A DNA stretch of 64,000 nt, from positions 24,200,975 to 24,264,974 of the forward strand of contig CM067348.1 in assembly GCA_034190875.2 (NCBI GenBank), in the 5' to 3' direction. This stretch comes from Urechis unicinctus (lineage: Eukaryota > Annelida > Polychaeta > Xenopneusta > Urechidae). A program made the position numbers and the translations under genes. Of this stretch, positions 22,936 through 37,100 are shown piece by piece (the stretch's first letter is position 1; the number at the start of each line of letters is the position of its first letter). The notes under the pieces were generated by a model. It searched no databases. It had not been told where the DNA came from and worked only from the letters and a program-made list of their open reading frames with translations.

Positions 22936-24305
22936 TGAAACAAGGATCTTTCTCGATATTATAAAATATGACTATCATCAAATTACGGATCACAAAAAAA
23001 ATCCATGGTTTTCTTACAACGAAATGCCAAGACAATTGTCACGTGTCATCTCCTGTCGGTCACACACCTTTAAAAGGACCCTTGATACTCTAGCACACAT
23101 AGATATCCCCCAAATTCTAATTCATTGGGACTTATTTAGCGCCCATTCGGGACATTCAATTACAAATCAAGCTAGGAACTTAGATATATTGAGTGAACTG
23201 ACACACCTCCTTGTCTGGGGAAGCAAGACAGGCTAAGTATCGTCTTGATAAGTGCCCTGTTGAGAGATTAACGACGGGGTGTATCTTAACTCGAGTGTCT
23301 ATATGCTATGGAATGCCTTGAATGACATGTGTGTTGAATGTTGTCCACAGCCTCACTTGGAGGGGCACATTAAGTGAGAGAAATAGCTTAAGCAGTAGTC
23401 TGTTACCATTCTGTCAAAGCATTTAATAACAACGCTGGTTTAATCGCTCTATTGGATCACAGTGGCACCATATAAGCTCAACATGGGAATCATGGGGAAG
23501 GTTTCTAGTACCCAAAAACATTCCATCGGGGAAGGTTTCTAGTACCCCAAAACATTCCATCGCCCCCGAATTGTCATTATGTCTGAAATGAAGTCTCATA
23601 CGACACAACTGTCCAAAAATATCCCAATTTTACTGGGAGGTATCTGAGGACGTTGACGAGAATAAAACACCGTTCTTAGTAACCATTATATAGAACTAAG
23701 GCACACAATCAAAACCTATTGTTTTTATTACTATAATGAGACATACAGCTGGAAAAATGGAATACAAGAATGGTGCTTCTGACCATCATAAACGGTGACT
23801 TATACTTTGATTAAACATCGCGTCTGTAGCTCATCCTTTCTGTCTCGTAAGCTGTATGACGTCACCATGGGAGTGGTTTGAATATAGAACGGACCATCTC
23901 GACTGTTGATCTGCCGAATGAAGTGCAGTCATTGAATCTACATCAATATGCGCCATTTTCGCAAGACCCTGGAGATGAAACTTGCTTGAATAAAAAAAGA
24001 GGTTTGAATCTGTAATTCTGCCGCCCAATATTGGAAACGACCATTCTATTGCAGTGCAGTCAATTGATTCATATTATATGGGTAATGTTTCATGGAAGCT
24101 TATTTTCTTTCTGCCGTTGGACAATGGTCGTACGTGGCCAGCGCTGTTTATTGCTCGTGGTCTTTCGTGACCATTTCTGACGTCACATTCAGGAACCAAC
24201 GAGGGGGAGTTAGTTACCTTGCCTGACCCGCGCAGGGCCTCGGATGTCCAGTTTTTGGGGAGATTGTTGATCCTTTCATGTATGGTTCCATTTAGGTGCC
24301 CGGTC
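22936..24305. other. Spacer without supported genes
   Basis: A 34-bp direct duplication (GGGAAGGTTTCTAGTACCC followed by AAAACATTCCATC) lies at about 23498-23565. No gene recognised. Confidence 0.45.
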
Positions 24306-24308
24306 AGT

Positions 24309-24760
<452 letters not shown>

Positions 24761-25239
24761 GGGGTGGGGGTGATATACGTGGGCGAAGTGCTACTTAGCG
24801 TAAAGGAAGGTGTATGGGATGGTGTTCATGAGCGTTACGGGGGGTGTCAAATCTAGGCCCAAAAAGCGCTGCGTTATTCTGTATGGCTTCTGAGTGGGTG
24901 CTTTGAACAAATGCGTAATAAATCACTCTGGGGTGGGATATCCAATATGTGGGCTGATCCTTATTACTTTCACAGAACTTGTGTAACGGAAAGTATTGCG
25001 TCTTAAAAGAGTACTCCTTGCAAAATATCCTAAAGATAATTCATAGCTTTTCATAAATTACTAACCACCGAAGGTAGATTTTCAACAGGAATATATAACA
25101 TCATCGTATTCCCCTTAATCTCTTAATCTGTTTCAGCATTTGTGTGGGGTTTTTTCTCTTTATTAGTATTTGTAACGGTGTCCGCTTTGATCTATGTAGA
25201 TTAATTGTTTGCTGTTGTTATTTGTATGTTCTTTATTAT

Positions 25240-25675
25240 TATGCTCCCATGACCTACGCCCCCTGTGGGTCTTGTGGTAGAATAGACTCACTGTATCCTC
25301 CTGCATGTCGTAAGAGGCGATTAATAGGGGCAGCCTGTTGGTCGTGGGTTGAGAGTTGTGTGGGTAAACAAAGGGATCCAAGTGGTTGAGTGGGGAGGTC
25401 TTTGCGAGGGCCATATCTGCAACACACCACTGTGGCCCGGATTTCACCTAGACGAGAGGCTGGAATGGCCTGGTCCAGTCAACCGGCTGGTGGTGACTTG
25501 CCTTAGGATAATCGTTTTGATTTTTATCTTTTTGTCGTCATTCATGTGTTTTCCGCCTTTTTTCCCAATTATCCTAGAAAGCGGCTGCTTCATCAGGTCA
25601 AACTTATCTTTCTCGGCGCCATATAACACATTAGTGTTGGTGTGCCGTTAAACCCTATACTCTCTCACTCAGTCA
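25240..25675 (+). mobile_element. tRNA-related SINE with mollusc-type tail
   Basis: An A-box match TGGTAGAATAG (25275-25285) fits TRGYNNARNNG exactly. A degenerate B-box-like GGTTGAGAGTT follows at 25347-25357. A non-tRNA body contains CGGATTTCACCTAGACGAG and ends GTGTGCCGTTAAACCCTATA, followed by a CTCTCTCACTCA tail. The weak B box suggests an old copy. I recall this kind of tail from gastropod sequence, but the family name cannot be given without a library search. Confidence 0.65.
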
Positions 25676-25793
25676 TAACCTACGCAGTCCTCTGGCAAAG
25701 TTACTCAAATTTACCATGTTTACATAGACAAATACATCGTGATGGTACTGAATGGAGAATAAATCATAATGTTGCAATTAACCATAGTGTTAC

Positions 25794-25828
25794 TGCTATC
25801 ATAGCGTTTGGTGAACACTATGATAGCA
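25794..25828. repeat. Perfect 11-bp hairpin, possible MITE core
   Basis: TGCTATCATAG (25794-25804) and CTATGATAGCA (25818-25828) flank a 13-base loop. Weaker symmetry extends outward (ACCATAGTGTTAC versus GTAACATTGG), so this may be the centre of a small foldback element of about 80 bp. Confidence 0.5.
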
Positions 25829-26099
25829 ACAATGGTAACATTGGGGTATAACGTAAAGCAACGCTAAGAAGGCTCACTCGGGGTGAGCGTTTCCAGCATG
25901 CTAATCGTTAGGAGGCGCTATCGTAAAATCAACAAAAGCACCTGGGACTATTGATCCAGCTTATATTGGTTCGATGCATTGAAGAAACTGAGACAAGTCA
26001 TTGGTCGAGGCAACGGTGTTCCCAACGTAAACAGAAAAAGAGCGTGCTGCCTTCTGGTGCCGCATTTACATGTTTTGTGGGGCGTGGATCCTTCGATAT

Positions 26100-26275
26100 C
26101 GCGACGGGAATGGATGATTGTAATGCTTGGACAGCCCCCCCACTGTCCACTTACCGCTGGCCAATACTGAGCTCCGAAACCCATGCCACTTAGAGTGACC
26201 AGGATCGAACCCACAACCTGAGGGTCGAACGTCGACTTTAACTGACAAATTCGCCACGGGAACTCGCTGTGTGAA
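26100..26275 (-). mobile_element. tRNA-derived SINE head, reverse orientation
   Basis: On the - strand a perfect B box GGTTCGATCC (26211-26202) is preceded by an A-box-like TGGCGAATTTG (26256-26246), at normal tRNA spacing, within a GTGGCGAATTTGTCAGTTAAAG context typical of tRNA-derived SINE heads. The body continues towards 26100. It is not a functional tRNA gene because cloverleaf pairing is not preserved. It belongs to a different family from the SINE at 25240. Confidence 0.65.
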
Positions 26276-26279
26276 GCTA

Positions 26280-29200
26280 GATAGATAAGCACATATAGAT
26301 TCAGACGCGTCAGCGATCCACGATGCCATATTCTAAACCAATCGAACATCTTAATCGAAACCGCAGCACGACTGTCATTTATTTTACATACATATTACGG
26401 ACAGTTGTCTACAACAAGGATGCGTATATAATAGACATAGCTTTGTTGAATTCCGAGAATTTTAGTTTTTCCGATGAGTTCGCTCTGTAACAATTGATCT
26501 GGCATTTACGGAGTTTGTTTCGCCTCTTGAGCGTCCGTTGAAAAAAGGGATGCTTCTGCAATACCATGGATCATGTTATGATTTACAAGACCAAAATCTT
26601 AATCTTGCAGAGTCGCTATTTATAGATCTTGCGCGCATTCGCTCGGAAATCTGGCACCGGGGTCCGAGCATATAGGGAGAAAATGGTACAGCCAACAGGC
26701 ACTCGGGTCTTAAGAAGCCACTCGCTCGGATCTTATATATTAAGTCTTGATATATGAGAAGATGCGAGTCGGGTCTTTTTAAGCTGTTTCGTCGATCTTG
26801 GGTTGTCGATCTTCTAAATATAAATCCACCTCCGTAGAAACAGGTAGCCTGATGATATCGATGAAGGTCACCCACATACCACAAGGCCCTGACAGCTGGC
26901 CTATCAAGCTGCCCCCTTAAGCAACACGCCTGACCCTACCTAATTTGACGCACTGTTCTAATTTTTTCCGATATGATTACCAATCATGTATTAGTGGAAG
27001 CTATTGAGTGGGAAATAGACGAGACTTCTATCGATTACTAGTGCTGTGTGGGCCAAATATTATCCTTTCTAACATATATTGATTCACACACAAAAACTGC
27101 AATCCCAGTGAGGCGTGTCCGTCCACAACAGTTAACACCTCTTAGCATTAAATTGTCTGCATGACATGACCAAGAGGAATTTAAGCTCTGTCCGTTATAT
27201 GCAGGTGTTTGCAAATGTATTCAGTTTAAGCTGAATGTCACGATTAGAAAACTCGTTCAATTGAAAACAATAGATCTGACACAGGAGTCTCTCTTGATAC
27301 AATACATCTTCCAATTGATCTCGACAGGCTTTCACAGAAGCAGAACACGCACTCAAGCCGTGCTATAAAATCCGTGACCTCAGTTCGTGAAGTCAATAAT
27401 TATAGCGCAGTGAGCGGGAAACCGCGGACACGCGGCCATAACGGACCATAGTTACCTCCCGAGATGACTCATCCATGACTTCTGACGCTGATATATTGAC
27501 ATGCACTTGTAGAGGACCTCTTATCATCAAATCGATTAAGATAGCCAGGGCTGCTCCTGTTGCGGTGATTGTGGTCCACCAGGTGCCTTGACGCTTAAGG
27601 GGAGTGGTGGCATGACAAATAATCATTGCTTGCTTTGCTGTTTTCAAGGCATTGTGCGATTGGAAAATGCACTCTTGTGGATCGGTCTTATTTCGGGACA
27701 GCTCCCCTGAAAAGGTCATAGCGGTTTTATCGATCTTGTATTAAGTATCAGTGTGTAATCAGGGATGTCCCACTCACCATCGACCCGACCCCCGAATCAC
27801 GACCTCATCTCGCTCATCCTGGTTTCTAGCACACACCACGTGTTAACCCTTAATTACCGCCTCACTACCCCATTGCCTTTACCACTACCCGTAGTACCAC
27901 ACACAACCCGAACCACCCCCACTCAAAGTATCAACCATAAAGCCACAGCCACCATTTATTCATGGTTCTACCAGCCAATATTCTCACCATTTTTGTTTCA
28001 TTTTCACAAGCGGTTAACCTCTTCTACGGCGGCTCGTGTTTTTTTTTTAAAAAAGAACCTCCCACGCAATAATTGACTACACCACTTGAGATACGAGTAC
28101 GTTTTTACCTGGTCCTTGGCTTTTGTCGCCTTTTGCGGTGAAGTAATTGTTCTTAATGAGTCATGCCGGGTGTCACGTTCACGCTAGGATGACACGGCTT
28201 CGCGCATTGAAAACGCCCCCGCACTCTCGATACAGCGTGGCCAATGGTTAAATTTAGGTATACTGATCAAACACGTTCCTGATGTACTCTGTCCACGTTA
28301 TGAGTTTATTCAGCCGACGCTGGAAGTGAATCTGTATCCACGCAAAGAAGCAGTGTTTTTGTTCGCGCCGAAACCCAGCATTAATGCCCCCCCCCCCCCC
28401 CACTCCTTCCCCACAGCCCCACCAACAACATGTGAACATCTCAGCGCTTGAAGTGTTCTTGTGAGAATTCATTGTTCTCCAACGAGCAAATATGTTCAAC
28501 TAATTTATCATTGTTCCCCATCGAAGCCACAATCTTTCAACATATATGTCAATATGTTCAGAAACTGTGTAAATGTTTTCATCATGGGATGCATGCGTTC
28601 CGGTCAGGGACACAATATATCCCATCATCAAACATTGACAATCAGAATCTGAACCAAAACGATAGCATCGACACCAGCCAATCAGCAGCAACGTTACATT
28701 GATGATGTCACATGGTGTTTACGACTCTCGCAGGGCAGCGTTAAATCAGCATGTTGAAAAGACTCACTCTCCGTGGCAGACATGTTTGACGCTACGCTAA
28801 CATAACAATCCTAGCCCGCGCAGAAGCCGATGCACAAAGAGATATAAAAAAAAGTTCCACCATAAATAATGTAGCGCGAGATAGCCTCGTGCAATGGAGG
28901 GGTCACATGATACTTTTAATAAAAATCGGCATGTCACAATACATGTTTACTGGTACTAGAGTTTTGCCCGCGCGACTATATGATTTATGCAAGGGTAATG
29001 TGAGACTGGGAGTTCGTCGCTATTGAATCTCCTAACTTCTTATTTATCTGTTTGAAAACCATCATCGTTGATCCATTAGTCCCGCACCGAGCTCACTGAC
29101 ACAAATGTATGAGTTCGACTTCAGCCTTTGTTTATGCAAATATCAATGTTGCTGGTGACATAAGGAAGTTTGACCGAACTTTCAAATTCACTTTAATTCA

Positions 29201-32200
29201 TTTTTAATCCTCTTTCAGACCATTCTGAAAATAGTATCATAGAACAGACATTTGAGGTACCCTCGAATGGTGTATTCATTCAGATCCAGGATATTAATCA
29301 CTTAATGGTATAGCTTTGGTAGCTAAGGGTAAGTGTAGATATAACCTTCCATCACTATGAGTCTGTTCTGCCAAGAGTGACCTATCAGCTCACTGTATGT
29401 TTTCAGTCCGAAACCCCAGGAAATAGTTTATGAGGTTATGTTCAGAACCAATTAGAGGGGACGATGTGTTTCTGGTAGCAGTCCACAACACCTAGCACTT
29501 CCGTTTCCTGTTGATATTAAAGTGGTTCCTGTTTTAGTTGGGTATATTATCAAGCGGGTGTATATTCGGGAAGACGAACCCATTGACTTGTACCATATAT
29601 GAACCGTATTGCGCTGGTGTTATTGATACGTCTGATCTGATATGATCTGTATACAACTGGATGGATCTGACAACAGCACGCTGTATAACCGACATGATCA
29701 AACAACGCCACACTGAATTCTGAACATAATCAATCAGGAATCTACTGCATTATTAACGCCATCGATATGATTGCGTGTTAGCTTCATTGTTCAGTATCTG
29801 TTTATTGAGTTATAATATGTAATACATAATTCATCCATTTTCGCTCGCCGAGCGTCTACAAGTGAGCCCATTTTTTTCTTCTGATTCATGGAATACTTAA
29901 GGTATTTTTCATGCCTTCGATGATACCGTCCTCAAGGTCATTCAGCGCAAGGTCATAATTCTGTCAGACGCTTCAAGACGGACACATTAATAACCGCACC
30001 TTGTACTTAAATCGACCCACAAGCAACAACAACTTGAAGTGGTGCAAATCAATCAATACTATTTTTAGTATCATGAATCGTGCTCTTGTCGCTGAGGCAT
30101 GTAGTTACTCCGGTCTAACGGTAGCTAGGGAAAAGTGCTGTTGTACATGTACAACAATGGCAGGGTCAGGCACTCACAAGCAAAATACAGTTACCATTCT
30201 TGCTCCGTGTCCGTACCCCGGCGGAAATTCATGGGGCAATAAACATTGCTATAAAGAATAGTCAAGTGATTGATGGTGATTAACGAGTGTGAGACGCAAG
30301 GGTTAGACACTGTGTACTCCAAGCCTGCAACATCGTTTATTAAATCTCGATAGTGTTTGGTTTGGAAGATTTTGCTACTGTTTCGATTGTCTTCATGTGT
30401 ACCATTCATCTATCTCCCCAAACTGGCACTCAGCTTACTGCTTGATCATTCATCCAACGATCCATTCATTAACCAATAATCCAAACATCCATCCATCCGT
30501 TGCTCTTGGTTCTTTTTTTGCGTCCAAACATCAAGCTCTTCCCTTATCCCATGCATCGACTCCTCCATTCATTATTTCCATCTTCCCTTCCTTCCCTACT
30601 CCCAATCATGTCTCCCCCATGACTTATTGCCTTCCTTTATTTTTGCCTTTCATCGTCTCCCCCACGCCTTCTTTCCTCCTTCACTCCTTATATTACCCCG
30701 TTGACTTTCTGCCTAACGCTCTACCAGCATCTCTTACATTCAATACACCCGCCCCCCACCCCCCTGTGACATTGACTAATGAACAAGGATTACATATTGA
30801 CGACTCATCTGTCCGGTTATGCCCTCTTCATCTGAGCTGTAGATGTCTTGCGATCTGAGCTTGCTTCTGTAGACGTCGTACGTGAAGCCGTACACTCACA
30901 ACTGGCTCACTGGATTTATTCACTGTGTCTCTGCTATGTTTAATCTAAGCACGACTTGTTTACATCCTTGTTGTCATGACACCTGACAACCGTAGACCCG
31001 TCAGGTTACACATGGAAGGAGGTTAAGATACTGAGAAGGGTAGGTGTCGTGTTGGTGGGGGGGAGGTGGGGACATCATCTCCTATATCGTCATACGACCC
31101 TCACCTGATCGCTGGCAATACCGGACTTACTTAAATCCCCGCTTCCTCTTGAACACCCTCCAGTGGTCCGAGGCTCCTGTGTGTGGTCATCAAACCGTGA
31201 CACAGATGAGCAAATTAACTTACCTGCCCAGGTACATATGAAGAGGGTGTTATCATTCCTATAGCTGGCATCTCTAATACCACCGTAAAAGGCTCAAACA
31301 CAAGATGATGCATGATGATGTATTTGTAATGCAGTACAGCCTGGGTAGTCGTTTGTTGCCCGGATGTGTTCTGCCACCTACTCAATCAGAACATTCAACG
31401 ATATGCGTCGTGATTCATTGGCGATTTCTATGCCGTGGGTGTTAGTATTCCGTCGTGAAAACTGAATTTAACCGCGGGATAACCATGCGACAGTTTTGTG
31501 TGTGATTCATCGTAGAGATTCATAGCAGGTGTATATTTCTTAGAAATCTACCAGGGTTTCTGAACGAGGCTCCTTGTGGTTGAGGTTCATGGTTGGGGAA
31601 AATAAGTGTTTACTTGAGTTGGTGAAGTCTGGTGAGTTGGGAATGGTAGGGTGGGTGTGTGGTTAGATTAGATGTTGCCACAACATAGATCAGTGCGTTC
31701 ACATGTCGACGCAAACCGATGGTGAGAGGGCGCTGTAATTTTAGTCACCAGCTCTATAACATAGCACCCGTGATCCCCAAACTGTGAATCTAACTTGTTG
31801 ACTCGGAGCTATTGTCGACTAACAGGTCCCTAAAACACCCACAAATGACAAGCGTAAGAGGAGATATGTCGCCGTGCTGGGTATTGTGAAATGGATCTGA
31901 TAAGTACAACTGCTATGAACTGATGAATACGCAAGAGACGGAGCCGATTTCTCTGTTAGAAACAGGTGTCATGGTTACGTGAAGATTTAACCTGTATAAA
32001 CCGAAGTTACAAGTATGTCCGTTATACCCAGGTGTTCGCTATACACAGGTGTTCTCTATACCCCGGTGTTCGCTAAGTCAGGTCAATCATAGGATTCGCT
32101 TTGGACACGGATGTGTATTGAATTCTGTGTGTATTGTGTATTTGTCTTTGAGTGTATGATTGCATGTGAGTGTTCGTGAGTGTATATGTTTGTGAGTGCA

Positions 32201-33200
32201 TGTGTGAGGATCTCTGACTGTTTGCCAGGGTGATATACGTGTGAGGGCGGTAAACATGTCTTTATGAATGTGTCGGCGTGTTAACCGTGTGAGGACAGCA
32301 TTTGATATGGTCATTGCGTGAACCAAGCCTAGCGATTACAATCTCTCGACGACCTTGAACGCCACACTACCTGTGACCTCTACACCTGCAACAACCACCC
32401 GAACAATCCACGACTGGTATCAACGGCCGGATCTGAGGCAAAATACCACAACACCAATAAACAGAACGCGAATGTCCTATAATTGTGTGGGGTCATTCAG
32501 TGCAAACCAACCAGGGGATTGTCGCAGCGAAATCACGCATGTTTGAAGGAACACCGGATCCAGGAACTAAGGTGTATTCCAGGAAATAAATAATTCCGAC
32601 CTTGTAATGATCACGACGAGGTCGTTTATTGAGATTGTATAGTTCAACGAGGCAGAATACGTCAGGTCATTGACGGCGACATGTCATTTCCAAAATCCTT
32701 TTAACCCTCTGCGTCTTGCCACGACGAGAAGTGGGGATTCGAGGGGCAATGTTAACCCTCCGTGTACCACTTACCACAGCACTTGCGAACTTTTGGCAGG
32801 GTTCGGAGTGATGAGTAAATATCCCCTCTGTCCTTAACTGGATTGTGTGTATGCATTCAACAATGGATTGACTGAAGAGTTAATAATTGCTGGAAGTTGA
32901 CTGACTGATCGTGAACAATGTGACATGGTCACGGTCTGGCTGTGTTGACACCAATAACTCAACAACGGTGTGCAGCACGTTGTCTAGAAGATGTCAATTC
33001 TTAACTGTTATAGAGGAATATATGATATGACGTCATATCGAGCCAATGGACTCATTTCATAGTCTTTATAATTCGAATTCGACAATATCACTGATATAGT
33101 TATAATGAAATTGGTGCTTGTTAATGCTTGATTTGGCAGTTTTAATGGCTTTGGGTGATCATGCGATATTTTCAGAGGCCAGCAACCGAAGTACTTCCAA
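26280..33200. other. Gene-poor 6.9-kb stretch
   Basis: No gene could be supported. Minor items: C run at 28387-28401, pyrimidine-rich segment at 30430-30760, and a possible 69-bp - strand exon at 31292-31224 (phase 1 to 1, reads FYGGIRDASYRNDNTLFIC, donor GTAAGTTAAT) with no partner. Frames near 26600-26880 and 27400-27700 show no known motif. Confidence 0.4.
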
Positions 33201-33214
33201 CGCGACGAGCCATA

Positions 33215-33910
33215 ATACAATGCTACACGTCCACCATATGTGTCATAAGGCAATGCGATACGTCCATCACAGGTGTCATAAGGCAATGCGATACGTCCAT
33301 CACAGGTGTCATAATACAATGCTACACGCCCATCACTGATGACTTAATACAATGCTACACGCCCATTACAGGTGACATAATACAATGCTACACGCCCATC
33401 ACAGGTGCAATAAGACAATGCTACACGTCCATCACAGATGACTTAATACAATGCTACACGCCCATTACAGGTGCCATAATACAATGCTACACGCCCATTA
33501 CAGGTGCCATAATACAATGCTACACGCCCATTACAGGTGACATAATACAATGCTACACGTCCATCACATGTGACATAAGACAATGCTACACGCCCATCAC
33601 AGATGATATAAGACATTTCTACACGTCCATCACATATGATTTTATACAATGCTACACGTCCATCACAGATGACATAAGACAATGCTACACGTCCATCACA
33701 GATGACATAATACAATGCTACACGTCCATAACAGGTGACATAATACAATGCTACACCTCCATCACAGATGACATAATACAATGCTACACGTCCATCACAG
33801 GTGACATAAGACAATGCTACACGTCCATCACAGGTGTCAAAAGACAACGCTCCATGTCCAACATCCTACACGTCTCATATGACATAAGACGATGCTACAA
33901 TGCCAGCTCT
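33215..33910. repeat. 33-bp minisatellite, about 21 copies, open on both strands
   Basis: Unit GACATAATACAATGCTACAC plus GTCCATCACAGGT, 11 codons long. It yields an uninterrupted DIIQCYTSITG-type frame on + (33155-33925) and a YVTCDGRVALY frame on -. Variants (ACG/ACC, CAT/ATT, AGAC/ATAC) are interspersed. No start context or splice evidence supports translation. Confidence 0.95.
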
Positions 33911-34129
33911 TGTGACATAATATAGCACGTCCTTTGCAGATAGCATACAGGAATAGACGCTCACAGGTAGTATACCCATCTTCAATGTGTGCCATTACTG
34001 CATTTCAATGGTGCTTACAACACGTCATCAAATTACCGGGCAGTCAGTGAAAGGAGAATCACTTCGTTCGTAATGCAGCTGTATGGAGGTCCTTCTGGCG
34101 TAAATGATGTATCAAGCAATAGTCGCAAA

Positions 34130-37100
34130 AGCGAAAGAGCAGACTAAAACAAAAGAGGAGACTAAAACAAAAGAGAAGACTTAAGAAAAATAGGAAACTA
34201 ATGCAAAAGAGGAGACTAAAACAAAAGAGAAGACTTAAGAAAAATAGGAAACTAATGCAAAAGAGGAGACTGAAGCAAAAGAGGATACTAAAACAAAAGA
34301 GGAAACTAAAGCAAAAGAGGCGACTAAAACAAAAGAGGAGACTAAGACAAAAGAGGAAACTAAAGCAAAAGAGGAGACCAAAGCAAAAGAGGAGACTAAG
34401 ACAAAAGAGGAAACTAAAACAAGAGAGGAGACTAAATGAAAAGAGGAGACTAAAACAAAAGAGGAGACTAAAGCAAAAGAGGAGAATAGTGCAAGAGAGG
34501 GAGTAAAGCAAAAGAGGGAGTAAAGCCAAAGAGGAGACTAAAACAAAAAAAGAGGAGACTAAATCAAAAGAGAAGACTAGAGCAAAAGAGGAGACTAAAA
34601 CTAAAAAAAACAAAAGAGGAGACTAAAGCAAAAGAGGAGACTAAGACAAACGAGGAAACTAAAACAAGAGAGGAGACTAAATGAAAAGAGGAGACTAAAA
34701 CAAAAGAGAAGACTAAAGCAAAAGAGAGACTAGTGCAAGAGAGGGAGTAAAGCAAAAGAGGAGACTAAAACAAAGAGGAGACTAAAGAAAAAGAGGAGAC
34801 TAAATCAAAAGAGAAGACTAAAGCAAAAAGAGGAAAAAAAGAGGAAAAATAAAGCAAAAGAGGAGACTAAAGCAAAGGAGACTAAAGCAAAAGAGGAGAC
34901 TAAGACAAACGAGGAAAACTAAAACAAGAGAGGAGACAAAATGAAAAGAGGAGACTAAAACAAAAGAGAAGACTAAAGCAAAAGATGAGACTAGTGCAAG
35001 AGAGGGAGTAAAGCAAAAGAGGAGACTAAAACAAAGAGGAGACTAAAGAAAAAGAGGAGACTAAATCAAAAGAGAAGACTAAAGCAAAAGAGGAGACTAA
35101 AACTAAAGAGGAAAATAAAGCAAAAGAGGAGACTAAAGCAAAAGAGGCGACTAAGACAAAAGAGAGACTAAAACAAGAGAGGAGACTAAAGCAAAATAGG
35201 AGACTAAGACAAACGAGGAAACTAAAACAAGAGAGGAGACTAAATGAAAAGAGGAGACAAAAACAAAAGAGAAGACTAAAGCAAAAGATGAGACTAGTGC
35301 AAGAGAGGGAGTAAAGCAAAAGAGGAGACTAAAACAAAGAGGAGACTAAAGAAAAAGAGGAGACTAAATCAAAAGAGAAGACTAAAGCAAAAGAGGAGAC
35401 TAAAACTAAAGAGGAAAATAAAGCAAAAGAGGAGACTAAAGCAAAAGAGGCGACTAAGACAAAAGAGAAGACTAAAACAAGAGAGGAGACTAAAGCAAAA
35501 TAGGAGACTAAGACAAACGAGGAAACTAAAACAAGAGAGGAGACTAAATGAAAAGAGGAGACTAAAACAAAAGAGAAGACTAAAGCAAAAGAAGAGACTA
35601 GTGCAAGAGAGGGAGTAAAGCAAAAGAGGAGACTAAAACAAAGAGGAGACTAAAGAAAAAGAGGAGACTAAACAAATGAAGAAAATAAAGCAAAAGAGCA
35701 GACTAAAACTAAAGAGGAAAATAAAGCAAAAGAGGAGACTAAAGCAAAAGAGGAGACTAAGACAAACGAGGAAACTAAAACAAGAGAGGAGACTAAATGA
35801 AAAGAGGAGACTAAAACAAAAGAGGAGACAAAAGCAAAAGTGGAGACTAAAACTAAAGAGGAAAATAAAGCAAAATAGGAGACTAAAGCAAAAGAGGCGA
35901 CTAAGACAAAAGAGGAGACTAAAACTTAAGAGGAAAATAAAGCAAAAGAGGAAACTAAAGCAAAAGTGGCGACTAAGACAAAAGAGGAGACTAAAACAAG
36001 AGAGGAGACTAAAGCAAAAGAGGAGACTAAGACAAACAAGGAAACTAAAACAAGAGAGGAGACTAAATGAAAAGAGGAGACTAAAACTAAAGAGGAGACT
36101 GAAGCAAAAGAGGAGACTAAAACAAAAGAGGAGACTCAAGCGAAAGAGCTAGTAAAGCAAAAGAGGGAGTAAAAGCAAAAGAAGAGACTTAAACAAAGGA
36201 GGAGATTCAAGCAAAAGAGAGGAGAGTAAAACAGATAAGAGAGTAGTAAAACAAAAGGGGAGACTGAATCAAAAGAGGAGAATAAAACAAAAGAGAAAGA
36301 GGAGACTAAAATAAAAGAGGAGACTAAAACAAAAGAGGAAACTAAAACAAACGAGGAGACTGAAGCAAAAGAGGAGACTAAAACAAAAGAGGAAAATAAA
36401 GCAAAAGAGGAGACTAAAACTAAAGAGGAAAATAAAGCAAAAGAGGAGAGTACAGCAAAAGAGGAGACTAAGACAAACGAGGAAAACTAAAACAAGAGAG
36501 TAGACTAAATGAAAAGAGGAGACTAAAACAAAAGAGGAGACTAAAGCAAAAGTGGAGACTAAAACAAAAGAGGAGACTAGTACAAGAGAGGAGACTGAAG
36601 CAGAAGAGGAGACTAAAACAAAAAAGGAGACTCAAGCAAAAGAGGAGACTAAGACAAACGAGGAAACTAAAACAAGAGAGGAGACTAAATGAAAAGAGGA
36701 GACTAAAACTAAAGAGGAGACTAAAGCAAAAGAGGAGACTAGTGCAAAAGAGGAGACTGAAGCAAAAGAGGAGACTAAAACAAAAGAGGAGACTCAAGCG
36801 AAAGAGAGAGTAAAGCAAAAGAGGGAGTAAAGCAAAAGAGGAGACTTAAACAAAGGAGGAGATTCAAGCAAAAGAGGGAGTAAAACAGAAAAGAGACTAA
36901 AACAAAAGGGGAGACTGAATCAAAAGAGGAGAATAAAACAAAAGAGAAAGAGGAGACTAAAATAAAAGAGGAGACTAAAACAAAAGAGGAAACTAAAACA
37001 AAAGAGGATACTGAAGCAAAAGAGGAGACTAAAACAAAAGAGGAAAATAAAGCAAAAGAGGAGACTAAAACAAAGAGGAGACTGAAGTAAAAGATGATAC

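Noticed and set aside
26202..26256. Possible tRNA gene from the perfect B box
   Set aside because: No cloverleaf pairing of acceptor and anticodon stems; the context is a SINE head followed by non-tRNA body.
33155..33925. 256-residue repeat protein DIIQCYTSITG
   Set aside because: The unit is a 33-bp minisatellite open on both strands; no start or splice evidence and no compositional sign of selection.
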